Source of the DNA: Leucogyrophana mollusca
Taxonomy: Eukaryota; Basidiomycota; Agaricomycetes; Boletales
Direction of reading: 5' to 3'
Assembly: GCA_021014945.1 (NCBI GenBank)
Contig: MU266492.1
Coordinates: forward strand, 1 to 63,696
Length of the DNA: 63,696 bases
Of this stretch, positions 1 through 10,367 are shown in pieces. Below the pieces are notes generated by a model that made no database searches, was not told the origin of the DNA, and saw only the letters and a program-made list of their open reading frames with translations. Within the stretch, counting starts at the first letter, position 1, and every line of letters starts with the position of its first letter. A program made the translations under genes and the position numbers.

Positions 1-151
1 AAGGAGGGAGGGAGGGTGAGTGGAAGGAGGGAGGGAGGGTGAGTGGAAGGAGGGAGGGAGGGTGAGTGGAAGGAGGGAGGGAGGGTGAGTGGAAGTGGGG
101 AGAAGGGTGAGTGGAAGTGGGGAGAAGGGTGAGTGGAAGTGGGGAGACGCA
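1..151. repeat. Minisatellite inside an MTO1 intron
   Basis: Four perfect copies of a 23-bp G-rich unit (aaggagggagggagggtgag plus tgg) occupy 1-92. They are followed by two copies of a related 22-bp unit (aagtggggagaagggtgagt plus gg) at 93-136 and a partial third. On the gene strand the array is pyrimidine-rich and lies in the intron whose donor is at 152-151, directly after the exon encoding the AGQING motif. The array probably continues beyond the window's left edge. Confidence 0.9.
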
Positions 152-2130
152 CCGTTTATCTGTCCTGCGAGGAAGAGACCCCGTATGCGTTTCGTCTCTA
201 GCGTCTCTGAAATCGGCGAGCTTAGTTTCGCGGTGACTCACACATATTTGCCTCGCCGAACTCACGCTGCAGCTCCCGCGGATCGACGTGGTCGTACTCG
301 ACGCCGTACGCGGGGCGGAGCATCCGCACGCGCTCGAGCCCCGGGATCGTGCGCATCATGGGCTCCTGCAGCTCCTCGGGGATGCTGCACGAGAGGCCGT
401 TGGGGTATATCAGGTCTGGTGCCGTCGGAGGGGGCGTGTGAGTGAGTGAGCGAGCGAGCGAGTCATGGAGGGTCGGTGAGGAGATCGGAATGAGCAGAAA
501 CGCAACGGGGGAAGGAGGAAGGCCGCACCAGAGTCGTACCCCTCGGGCTCCAGCCAGATCGTGTGGCTGTCTTTGTGCCCGAATCGCGTGATTTTCGCTT
601 CGAGGGAGGGGCAGTATCGCGGGCCTGTGTACGAGTACGGGTCAACGTGTGTACAGCATGCGGGGGCGGCGGCGCGGACCTTTCTTCGTCTCCTGGATGT
701 GCACGCTCAGGTGCATGTTCTCCTTGATCATCCGATGCGTCTCCGGCGTCGTCGCGGTCTGGTAACACGGGATCTGGCGGTCCTGCTCCAGCCCAATCAG
801 CAAGCCGATTCGTTAACACGCTACCTCCGCCAACGGGAGCAGCAGCAACGACAAGAGAGAATGGGAATGGGGCGTACGGCGTTATCCACCCTCCGATGGA
901 GGAACGAGAACGGCGCGGGGTCCGCGTCGCCGTGCTGCGGCGCCAGGCGCGAGAAGTCGATCGTGGCCTTGTCGAGGCGCGCGGGCGTGCCGGTTTGGAG
1001 CCGCCCGAGGGCGAAGCCTGCGCTGCGGAGGGAGGCTGAGAGGCCGACGGAGGGGGATTCGCCCATCCGGCCGGCGGGGAAGCGTTTCATGCCTGTGGGG
1101 CGGGCGGAGCTGAATATGGGACGAGAGGAGAAGGGGAGAGAGAGGGCGGGGGGCGTACCGATGTGGATCTCGCCTGAGAGGAAGGTCCCCGTGCAGATGA
1201 CGACTTGCGAGCACTTGATCACGTCCCCGGTGTCTTCAGCACGGGGCCGCATTGTGGTGAGACAGGTGCGGAAAGGAAGAGGAAGAGGAGAGCGCGCGCA
1301 CCGAGTCGGACCCCCTCGACGGCGCCCCAGATGGGCGGCGCGGCCGAGCTCGAAGTCGAGGCGTCGTGGCTGAAGACGAGGTCGAAGACGCTCGCGGCGC
1401 GGACGGAGAGGTTGGGGTAGTTGAATATGATGTCCTGCATGTTCTTCTTGTACAGCGCCCGATCTATCTGGGCTCTCGGGCCCTGTGTGTGCGTTCAGTC
1501 TAGCGTCTGCTGTGCGAGGGAGGGGGGGTGGGGAGGATGGGGGGACGCACCCAGACTGCAGCCCCCTTCGAGCGGTTGAGCATGCGGAATTGTATACCTG
1601 CCTTGTCTGTCCTCCGCTCGGTGCTGCTAGGCTGGGGCGCGCGATGGAATGGGACGCACCTGCAACGCGGCCCATGAGCCCGTCCAGCGCGTCTACCTCG
1701 CGGACTAGCGTGCCCTTGCCGACGCCCCCGATGGAGGGGTTGCACGAGAGCTCCCCGATGGTGTCGAGCCGCTGCGTGAGGAGCAGCGTTCGCGCGCCCG
1801 CGCGGGCGGCGCCGGCTGCGGCCTCGCACCCCGCGTGTCCGCCCCCGATGACGCACACTGAGAAGAAATGGGTGTTGGAGGAGGTTGTGGGTGTGTGGGG
1901 TGGGACGTACCGTCGAATGCATCGAGTGAGGGGCTGGTGGGGGCGGTGTGGGCGGACCGGGAGAGGCTGGGGGTGGGTGTGTTGGGGCGGGGAGGGAGAT
2001 GGGTTGGTTTTGGTTTTGGTTTTGTGGGCATGGGGCTGGGAAGGTGGTGAGGAGGGAGGAGAGAGCTGGGGGTGAGGGTGGATATGCGCCGCTGTCGAGT
2101 GATGGTCGCCCAGCTTGGTTTCGGAGCCAT
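1..2130 (-). CDS. MTO1: Mitochondrial tRNA uridine-34 carboxymethylaminomethyl-modifying flavoprotein MTO1/GidA (3' end off the window)
   Basis: MnmG/GidA family flavoprotein that, with MSS1/MnmE, installs the 5-carboxymethylaminomethyl group on U34 of mitochondrial tRNAs. The start is the ATG at 2130; the reading frame is open upstream but has no other ATG. Exon 1 (2130-1911) gives an Arg/Ser/Thr/Pro-rich mitochondrial-type leader ending in LDAFD, spliced at 1910/1858 to [14 protein letters not shown], the FAD-binding Rossmann motif. Further exons give [146 protein letters not shown] and [10 protein letters not shown] (about 180-153). All match the family in order. The GYEEA region and the C-terminal tRNA-binding domain lie left of the window. 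At least nine introns; exon coordinates are approximate. Confidence 0.92.
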
Positions 2131-2635
2131 TTTCGAGACTGGGCTTGGACGAGCAATTTTCACGAGGTGGTGTGGGCGGAGTCTGCCTTACTGAGGAAGG
2201 CGTACTTAGGTATTCGAGCTCGAGTATAGAGCAGAAAGATCCTTAGGAGAAACGCTGGATGGTGTGTAGGAATTCGAGTTTCGAATATGGAAGGTTTTAC
2301 CGAGGAAGACTCGAAGAGGCAGGGCGGAATGTTTTTGCGTGTTTGTACTCCCGACGACATATCCCAAGCTGGAAAGTCTCTTGGAGCGGGACCACTTCCT
2401 TGCAAGGCCCAATTCGGTTCACTCAAGCTGTTAGCACTTGAACGGGATACGCTTCTCTTGATAGTGAACAGTAGTATGACGAGGCTATGGTGAGCACTTC
2501 TCTGTGCAGATATGGAAAAGCCGCGTATACTGTCTGGAATATGGGGATACTGGGAAGTCACGCAAGGAAGTCACGTTAATTGGGAAGGTCAGCTGTGTGC
2601 GACCCCTGGCTGCTAAAATAAACTCACTTCTATGG

Positions 2636-2648
2636 TATAGATATATAT
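2636..2648 (+). promoter_or_regulatory. TATA-like element of the flavin monooxygenase gene
   Basis: An AT run (tatagatatatat) sits about 50 bp upstream of the ATG at 2697, the only obvious core-promoter-like element in the 566-bp interval between the two divergent starts at 2130 and 2697. Confidence 0.35.
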
Positions 2649-2696
2649 CGCACACAAGCCATCTCCTAGCCCACAGGCCACCACCCTCGTCTCAAC

Positions 2697-5278
2697 ATGA
2701 CTGCCACCGCTTCTCTCCCAACTCTCGACAGACTGGGGAGCACCGTTCCCCCCGATACCGATGTCCTAGCTGTGGCTTTGCAATGGTTCGATTCTTTCGC
2801 ACAAGCGCTACAATCAGGCGATGTAGATAACACCCTCTCCCTCCTCCTCGAAGATGTCTTCTGGCGTGACATGCTCTCCCTCACCTGGGACATCCGCACC
2901 TTCCAAGGCGCGCACAAAGTCCGCCAATTCCTCACCGACCAGCTCCCCCTCTTCCCGATCTCGTCCTGCAAGCTCAGGAAGCACCTCGTGCAGCTGCAGA
3001 CGCCATACCCCGACATCGCCTGGATCCAGGCCTTCTTCGACTTCGAGACGCCGATAGGAATCGCCTCTGGCGTGTTCCGCCTCGTCCCGCTTCGCGACGG
3101 CTCGTGGAAAGCGCACGCGGTGTATACCAACCTCGAGGACCTCAAGGGGCATCCGGAGAAGCACGGCCCACTGCGGGACCATCAGCCGAACCATGGGAAA
3201 TGGGCCGCAAAACGTGCGCGCGAGATCGAGTTCCTCGACGAAGAGCCGCGCGTTGTCGTCATTGGGGCTGGCCATGGCGGGCTGTGCGCTGCGGCACGGC
3301 TGAAGATGCTGGGCGTGAACGCGCTCGTAGTTGATAAGAACGAGAGGATTGGAGATAACTGGAGAAATAGATATGAAGCGCTTTGTTTGCACGATCCTGT
3401 CTGTGAGGCGACCTCTGCTCTTTGTATCCTCATATGCTAACATGACTCGCCGACAGGGTACGACCACATGCCATACCTCCCGTAAACATTCTCCCCCGCT
3501 CGCGCACACAGAGTGACCCCTGATAATCCCGTACAGGTTCCCGCCTTCCTGGCCAGTCTACACCCCGGCGCTCAAGATCGCAGACTGGCTTGAGTCGTAC
3601 GCACATAGCATGGAGCTCAATGTGTGGACCTCGTCCTCTGTCATGTCTGTTGTCCCAGGAACGTCGAAGCGCTGGAAGGTCTCCGTGGCACGCGAAGGCG
3701 GATCGGAGCGCGTCTTCGAGGTTGATAATGTCGTTTTCGCAATTGGATTTGGGGGAAACAAGGGGAGGGTGCCAGATATCCCTGGTATGGTACGTTATCG
3801 GGTTTTGAATTTATGGATTTTGTCCTTTGTCGTTTGGTCGGCTGTTTGAGTGTTCTATTGGTCTCTGTGGTCCCTGTGTTGCGTGCCTTTGGTGCATCGT
3901 GCATTAGGATCGGGCTCATTGCGTTTCTCCCGGTGTAGGATGAGTTCAAGGGCCAAATCCTCCATTCGAGTCACCATAAGTTCGCCTCGGACCACGGAGG
4001 GAAGAAGGTCGCCGTTATCGGATCTTGTACTTCTGGTGCGCTTGCTCTCATTTCCTTTTCTCTCTCTCTTGTTCCTCATACACCACACCGAATTCATTCA
4101 GCGCACGATATCTGTGCGGACTATGTGGAGAGCGGTGTCGGTGAGGCTAATCGCACTTCCTCTCCAATATCGCTCATGCGCTGGGGGTTGTGAACACAGA
4201 CGTGACGATGGTTCAACGCGGACCAACCTATGTCATGTCAGCGAAGGAGGGCGTCCCTAGGGCAATGGGTTCGTCCATCTTCCACTAACGCAATTTCTTG
4301 TGCCTTCTTAACACGGAACCACCCCTGGACAGTGAATTTCTGGGAGGGCGGACCGCCAACAGATGTGGCAGACAGAATGGGCGCATCTTTTCCGCGTCAT
4401 CTCGCCATACCATTGGCCCAGCGCCTAACCAGGGCTATTGCGGAAGCAGACAAGTGCGTGTCCCCGATTCCGTCTGCTGTGAACAGCAAACAAGCACCGC
4501 CATGTTGAGGCTGAACCGTGTATACCAGAGAACTGCTGGATGGCCTCCGGGCTCGTGGATTCAAGCTCACGTTCGGGATACAGGATGCTGGGTTCGCGCT
4601 GTTGGGATCGTCGCAAGTGGGCGGGTTCTATTTTGGTAAGGCCTGGCTAAGTTCTCATTTGTGCTGTCGTACTATGGACTCATGACTGTAACGAAGATGT
4701 TGGTGCTTCGCAGCTCATCATCGATGGGAAGATCAAGCTCAAGAGCGATGGGCCCATCAAGAAGATCACATCGTCTGGACTGCTGTTCGAGGACGGGTCC
4801 ACCCTCGATGCGGACGTTATATTATTCGCTACTGGGTATCGCTTCTCTCTCTCTTGACCACCTGCAATGCGCGCTGACTATTCCCATGTTTCTTTTCCAT
4901 TCCACTTCTGCCCTTTTTCCTTCTGGTAATACTTCCGACGCATTCGGTGGCTATTACCTCGAATACAGCTACTCCGACGCGCGAACAGCCTACCTCGAAC
5001 TTCTTCCCTCCTCACTTGCTCCGCAGCTCCAGCCCATCTGGGGTCTAAACGCAGAAGGCGAGCTGAACAGTGCGACGCGCGAAGTAGGCATCCCGGGCAT
5101 ATACTGCGTCATGGGAAACTTTGCGATGGGCCGATTTGAGTCGAAGCATCTAGCGTTGCGTGAGTGTCTTGGGTTTGTGTTTAGGGCATTGGACATCTGA
5201 CTGCTTCCTCGGATTCGTGTGGGCGCAGAGATTAAGGCCTATGAGGAGGGCTTGCTTGGAAAGCGCTATCACGCGTAA
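2697..5278 (+). CDS. Flavin-containing monooxygenase-like protein with N-terminal NTF2/SnoaL-like domain
   Basis: The protein starts MTATASLPTLDRLGS at 2697 and ends LGKRYHA at 5278, with about ten exons. Residues about 20-155 look like an NTF2/SnoaL fold (VLAVALQWFDSFAQALQSGD, then FQGAHKVRQFLTDQLP). A class B FAD/NADPH monooxygenase core follows: VVVIGAGHGGLCAAARL (first dinucleotide-binding GxGxxG), ERIGDNWRNRYEALCLHDP, YDHMPYLPFPPSWPVYTP, HHKFASDHGGKKVAVIGSCTSG (second Rossmann; the usual GxGxxG/A is GSCTSG here), DVTMVQRGPTYVMS, and DADVILFATG, the family's C-terminal ATG motif. This domain order is common in fungal FMO-like and FAD/NAD(P)-binding proteins. The substrate cannot be told from sequence. 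No signal peptide is seen, so it is probably cytosolic. Confidence 0.88.
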
Positions 5279-5817
5279 ATTGAAGCTGGGGACTAGGGAA
5301 GCGTGAGGACAAGCTGTGCGGCGCGTTGCAGATTGGTTGGGAGTCGGGGCCGCTGAGCTCAAACTGGGCTGTTGCAGTTTAAACGCTCCAGGATAGGGCT
5401 ATTAACCGAAGTAGTGGGTCCAAACCACCACAACATGTTGGACGAGTAACCTGAAGAAACCATCCCATTTACCTTCTTCGTCGAAACGTCCGCAAGTGAG
5501 GCATCAGTGTTTTGGTATCAATGTCCCATACGGGTTCTTAGGGTGGCAGTGATATCATCAGGTTATAGTATCGACGCGCCAGGGGCTGCGAAAGAGTAAG
5601 TACGGGTTCCTTCCAACTGGGGAGGATGACCTCTGTCCTGGTGGCACGATCGAACAAGCTGAAGAGCTGGGGCCGGGCCAAGGCGGCGGGTGGGCTTTGA
5701 GCTTAGGCCGCAGAGCCAACTAAAATCAACCAAAGACTGTATTTCACCCACAAGATGTAGTACACTGTCAACCATTCGTAAAGCATATAGTTCCCTTCGC
5801 AGCAAATAGCTGGGAAT
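5279..5817. other. Intergenic interval, nothing recognised
   Basis: 539 bp between the stops of the monooxygenase (+) and lectin-like copy A (-), so it is a convergent 3'-3' interval. It holds only short unsupported reading frames and no repeat or RNA that I recognise. Confidence 0.6.
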
Positions 5818-6439
5818 TTAATCAGAGATGCGGGTGAACTTCCAGACGCTGGCGCCATCGTCGGTGAGCTTGACCTATAGGTGCAACAGTATCAGTAAAT
5901 GAGTGTGCTCATGTGTGTGGAAAGGTCGGCTGGGACGTACATTCGCGGCGCCGCTGCCGCTGAGGCCCCAGTAAAGGGAATCATTATCGTTAGGGGAGAT
6001 ACTGGGGAACGGGTTAGTGTCAGCGCGCAAGAAATATCCCAACTGGAGGCGGTGGCCGCTCTTACAGGTACTCGCTCTTGGTATTGGTCTCCTTGATGAT
6101 CCACTGGTAGGCTGCAGCCCTGGCTTTCACGGCCTCGCCCTTCTTGGGGGAAGAGCTGACAGAAGCGTAGTTGGGGTGTGTATATCCCATGACATTGTAG
6201 TTCCCGCCAGACAGCTTGTTGACAGTCCACTGCATTTCGCAACCAAGTCTTCAGCAATGATATCTCGGACATACAAGCCGACACAAGTTTACCTTGACAT
6301 CGTCATTTCCGCCGTCAGTGCTCTGCGTGAGGGCAGAGCCATTGTTGCCGTCAGCTAAGGTGGCGAAGCCTTTGGTGGCGATGTTGACGATGGTGTAAGT
6401 ACCGGTCTGGATGACGCCGTGGACAACTGTGCCGGACAT
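5818..6439 (-). CDS. Beta-trefoil (ricin-B-like) lectin-like protein, copy A
   Basis: Four exons: 6439-6293, 6229-6066, 6001-5941 and 5874-5818, giving 142 residues. It begins MSGTVVHGVIQTGTYTIVN and ends VWKFTRISD. The repeated pattern Y-x-I-x-N, KWTV (across the exon 1/2 junction) and a third YxI-like block with LYWG is typical of small cytosolic beta-trefoil mushroom proteins (R-type-lectin-like, e.g. the lectin-like tyrosinase subunit type, or I66 protease-inhibitor-like). No signal peptide and no cysteine-rich region. I did not find the QxW repeats of classical ricin-B lectins, so sugar binding is unproven. Intron positions and phases are identical to copy B at 8879-9483. It has its own TATA box at 6538-6531. 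Exons 1 and 2 are almost identical to copy B; exons 3-4 differ at several residues. Confidence 0.85.
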
Positions 6440-6530
6440 TGTGATGAGTTTGAGAGTTTGAGAGTTGATGAGTATTGAATGAGGGGTAGAAGTTGCGATT
6501 TGCTGGAGAGATTGGGTCGGGCTTCGAGGG

Positions 6531-6538
6531 CTTTTATA
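6531..6538 (-). promoter_or_regulatory. TATA box of lectin-like copy A
   Basis: TATAAAAG on the minus strand, about 92-99 bp upstream of the ATG at 6439. The same box occurs in copy B at 8789-8796 in an upstream region that is conserved between the two copies. Confidence 0.6.
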
Positions 6539-6690
6539 GGTCGCAGCTGGCTACATTCAGCTTATTCCGGACGATGTTTTGTGGTCAGGTCTGTCAGACC
6601 GGCTCGGTGGATGAAGCAGTACCGGATGACAGCTTCGTCCGTCCAGGGCAGCGCCAGTGGTCTGTTTTCTGTTTGTGAAATTTTTCCAGG

Positions 6691-8640
6691 ATGTCAGGAG
6701 ATGCAAGGTCCAAGGGGTTACTTCACGAAAGGAAAACCACGCACGAGCGCGGATACAAACTGACAAGCACGACAAAGGACAAGGCACAGATGCACGGTTC
6801 GCTTATACAGCGGAAACACTTCCATGACCGCCATTACATTGCGGCGTCTACGTTCGGAAGGCTATTCCAGCCATCTTTTATGTCGCCGTCGTTATAGCTT
6901 AAAGAGGGCCTGATTCGAGAGCTACGGGTTAGAGTATCAGTTGCGACGAGCTGGCTTACTATGGATCGACAACATTCTGCGTATTTATCTTTGGTTCCCT
7001 GTTGGTGTTGACCATCATAATGGTAGGGGGTGACAACTGGAATGCTTGAAACCTAGTTATCATATCCGGAACTTCTATTCAATTGACAATTGAAAGAGAG
7101 AAATTGCATACGCACTGGTTACTGACATGCGCAATGGCTGGGTGCTGCATGACTTTTGCGCCAGTTTGCCGGCATTAAAGGGACGAGCCGTCTACGTCTA
7201 TACATAACCTACCAACAAAGAACAGCACCGGTTGCTGAAATCGAAGGTGGAAATTCTGGATCAAACTTCGTCGCTCGATTCTGTAAGCGGGCTGAGATAC
7301 GCCAAGCCCCGCCTTCGCATATGGGAGCAAGGAGGACGCCTATACCTGCAATGCCCCCATCTAGACCACATATCAGGTACTCAGGGTGCCTGATGAACAG
7401 GCATCGGGACTGGTCAATTCCGAGAGTGTGTCAATTCGGTGCGCAATGAGAGGGCCGGTCACTAAACCGCTACTACTAGGCATTTGTGCACCCCCGACAC
7501 TACCAAACCAAAACGAACAACACACCTCAGCGAATAGGTAAGAGCTCACCTTGTCGGCAACACCGAGCTCACAGCTGTGTAGATGGTCCTATTTTCAAAA
7601 TCGGTTCCCGGCATATAGCCAGCAAGCCAATATTTTGTTATGAGCGGAATAGAGTCTCTCATAGGTGAAGCAAGGTTTCGAATTAAGATGGTGGATCCCT
7701 CCCAACAATACTAGTGAGAGGGAGACAACCGTGATCACCAGACCCTGGAAGGCTGGAACCAGGGAAAGAACTGGAGCATTTACGTGATTGGAAGAACGTC
7801 GCTCACGTGCTATTTCGATTGGTGGCTGAAGCGCTGAACCTCCCCTTCAACAAGCTCAACTTGAAGTCATGCTAGTTCGGAGCCCCCGAGTCTCTGCATC
7901 ATGATCCTTGGTAAACGGGACTCACCTGCGCGGCACCGGGCGAGCCAATTTCACTGCCAATTCCAACTCCCACGACCTTTCGCATGTAAGTAAACCCAGA
8001 TGTGCCTCAGAGTCCTGGTCCCTGGGAGACTATGGTATGATTGCACGCATCATATCGATCGTTGGCACCCAGCTGCCTGGACCTTTGACCGTGACAGCGC
8101 TGCATGTAATGATGGTCATCCATTCTGCACACCACATCAACATTTACGCGTGTTCCGGCCCTTCCAGTGCCTTTGTTTTTGTTGTCAGTTCCGACTCTTG
8201 GGAGAATTTTACGAGTTGGTGGAGTGCGGCTCGGTTGTGACGCAGGCGGACGACCATGGCATTCTGCACAAAACATTCCCAAGCATTCCAGCTGTCGTCC
8301 GGCCGTGATTGGGAGGCACCGACGTTTCGTAAAGGTCTACAGTTTTTTTTGAGCATGGTAAGCACTCCCCCACCAAGATATCTAATCTCGCGCCCTTGGC
8401 TCGGAAAACCGCCTTTTAGGCCAGTTTTAAGTGGCCTTTGTCATGTCTCGTACTCGGGTCCGCGTCTTGACGATGGCACTGGCTTTAGGGCGGACACCAA
8501 AGCATTCTGCCACTGTGTAGGTGAGCTGCGCATGTGCCTTGTCTTCCATTTGGCATGTCAAGTCGCCAGCGCTCGTGTTGCGTGTGCTTTTGTTGTCGTA
8601 CATCGATTCCTTGGCAGTCCTGGAGTGCTCTGACGTTCTG
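6691..8640. other. Spacer between the inverted lectin-like copies, no gene recognised
   Basis: About 1.95 kb lying 5' of both divergent lectin-like genes. Only short open frames without family resemblance are present. No transposase fragment, terminal repeat or RNA gene was recognised. It may hold the regulatory sequence for both genes. Confidence 0.55.
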
Positions 8641-8788
8641 AAAGAATTTCTCCCGCTGTAACCAGACCACTGGCGCTGCCCTGGATGGGTGAAGCTGTTA
8701 TCCGGAACTGCTTCATCCACTGAGCCGGTTTGACAGACCAGGTTGCAGAGCATCATCCGGAATAAGCTGAACGTATCCAGCCACGAAG

Positions 8789-8796
8789 TATAAAAG
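8789..8796 (+). promoter_or_regulatory. TATA box of lectin-like copy B
   Basis: TATAAAAG, 83-90 bp upstream of the ATG at 8879, at a position comparable to that in copy A. Confidence 0.6.
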
Positions 8797-8878
8797 CCCT
8801 CTTGGCCTGGCTTAATGTCTCCAGCAAATCGCAACTCCTACCCCTCATTCAATACTTCCAACTTTCAAACCCATCACA

Positions 8879-9483
8879 ATGTCTGGCACAGTTGTCCACG
8901 GCGTCATCCAGACCGGTACTTACACCATCGTCAACATCGCCACCAAAGGTTTCGCCACTTTGGCTGACGGCAACAATGGCTCTGCCCTCACGCAGAGCAC
9001 TGACGGCGGAAATGACGATGTCAAGGTAAACTTGTGTCGGCTTGTATGTCCGAGATATCATTGCTAAATACTTGGTTGCGAAATGCAGTGGACTGTCAAT
9101 AAGCTGTCCGGCGGGAAATATAACGTCATGGGCTACGTTTACACCAACTACGCTTCTGTCAGTGCCTCTCCCAAGAAAGGCGAGATTGTGAAAGCCAGAA
9201 GTGCGGCCTACCAGTGGATCATCAAAGAGACCAACACCAAGAGCCAGTACCTGTAAGACCCGCTGTACTGAGGTTTTCTCCATGTGTTGATGTTGTCTTT
9301 TTGTTTAGGATCTCTCCTACTGATGATGATTCTCTTTACTGGGGCATTAGCGGCAGCACCGCTACAGATGTACGACATCCCTTTCCTATAGACATCAACA
9401 CATTTATTGACATTGGACATATCCAGGTCAAGCTTACCGATGACGGTTCCAGCGTCTGGCAGTTCACTCGCATCACCGACTAA
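8879..9483 (+). CDS. Beta-trefoil (ricin-B-like) lectin-like protein, copy B
   Basis: Exons 8879-9025, 9089-9252, 9309-9369 and 9427-9483 give 142 residues, from MSGTVVHGVIQTGTYTIVN to SVWQFTRITD. It has the same fold signs as copy A: TYTIVN, KWTV, GGKYNVMGY, YLISPTDDDSLYWGIS. The first exon encodes the same protein sequence as copy A, and the exon lengths (147/164/61/57) are the same, which indicates a recent duplication with both copies intact. Likely a cytosolic fruit-body or defence-type protein by analogy with mushroom trefoil proteins; binding activity is not shown by the sequence. Confidence 0.86.
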
Positions 9484-9883
9484 ATATGGTGTACGCACAG
9501 TCTCCCGAAGAATGATGGCTAAGGCCGGATAAGGGATGGGGAATGGTGATAGTAACAGTTATGAGCCTGTTTTGATGTATGACCTAGTTTGAAAGCGCGA
9601 CAAAGCTTGCTTTGCATGAGCCATATGCTTTCCCGAATTTCTTCTGCCTTGATGGCCGCTAAACACGCAGAACAGTGTGTTCCACATCCAACTGAGTACC
9701 CCTCGAAGTCGGTGAGCCGATACAAGGTCTGCAAGTAACGTCCGCAAAGTAAGTTTCTTCAAGTTGAGGTACTAAGGCGAGCTATGCTATTGTGACCCGG
9801 TTTCAGGTCGCCTTCGTGTTCATCTACAAATGCGTGCCCATATGAACTAGCCTGTGCGCCACCCAACCGACCAAAACATACAT

Positions 9884-10367
9884 TCACCAACTATTCGGGT
9901 TGCAAACGTGCACCGACTTAAACGGCTTGCCCTTAAGGTCGGCAAACGTCGCAACCCAGCTTCCTTTCGAGTGGCCTTCGGAGGGGCACGCGAAATCTGC
10001 GTCAGCGATATGTGCAGGACAGGGACCGTACTTAAAGGTACGCACCTAGGACCTCCCTCCCGTGGCAGCCATCATGCTCTCGAAGAGAAACAGCATAAAT
10101 TTTGTCCGTAGTAAGTTTTCCCTCCACAAACTCGAACGATTTGACATTCCCGCTGAAATGCTCGGGCAGCGGGATGCATAAGCACCGACTGGTATAAAGA
10201 TAGCCAGATGATGATGTCGATTTGCCGTTGCAGTTATCGGCGTCGTATGCGGTGAACTTGAAACCGAGCTCAAAGTCGGCCTTGGCGTTACATTTGCTCT
10301 TCTTGGTAGCGGCTACCGCTACCGCAAACACAATGGTAGTGAGAACGGCAGGCTTGAAGATGACCAT
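9884..10367 (-). CDS. Small secreted cysteine-containing protein
   Basis: Two exons, 10367-10046 and 9996-9884, give 144 residues. The N-terminus MVIFKPAVLTTIVFAVAVAA is a clear signal peptide. The mature part has seven cysteines (KCNAK, DNCNG, RCLCI, DGCHG, FACPS, HVCNP), the last two contributed by exon 2, which ends VCNPNSW at the stop. No family recognised. Size, secretion and cysteines fit the small secreted or effector-like proteins of basidiomycetes. The isolated ORF would stop inside the intron, so the splice (donor 10045/10044, acceptor 9998/9997) decides the C-terminus. Confidence 0.72.

Larger units (their letters stand above)
5818..6690. repeat. Left arm of inverted duplication (lectin-like gene plus about 240 bp upstream)
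   Basis: Homology with the right arm covers the whole coding region and runs past the ATG through the TATA box to about 6680. The conserved upstream part is visible as shared blocks such as gttgcgatttgctgga and the stretch around 6590-6660. It fades beyond about 6680. Confidence 0.8.
8640..9483. repeat. Right arm of inverted duplication (lectin-like gene plus upstream region)
   Basis: Reverse-complement match to 5818-6690. The two arms place the genes head to head with about 1.95 kb of unrelated DNA between them. Confidence 0.8.

Noticed and set aside
561..1373. 270-codon plus-strand open frame
   Set aside because: Antisense shadow of the GC-rich MTO1 exons, which match the family block by block on the minus strand.
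2130..2163. Earlier MTO1 start at 2163
   Set aside because: The codon there is GTG; the first ATG in frame is at 2130.
6493..6678. Frame upstream of lectin copy A that is conserved as protein with the frame upstream of copy B
   Set aside because: The similarity follows from the duplicated promoter DNA; the frame overlaps the TATA box and has no independent support.
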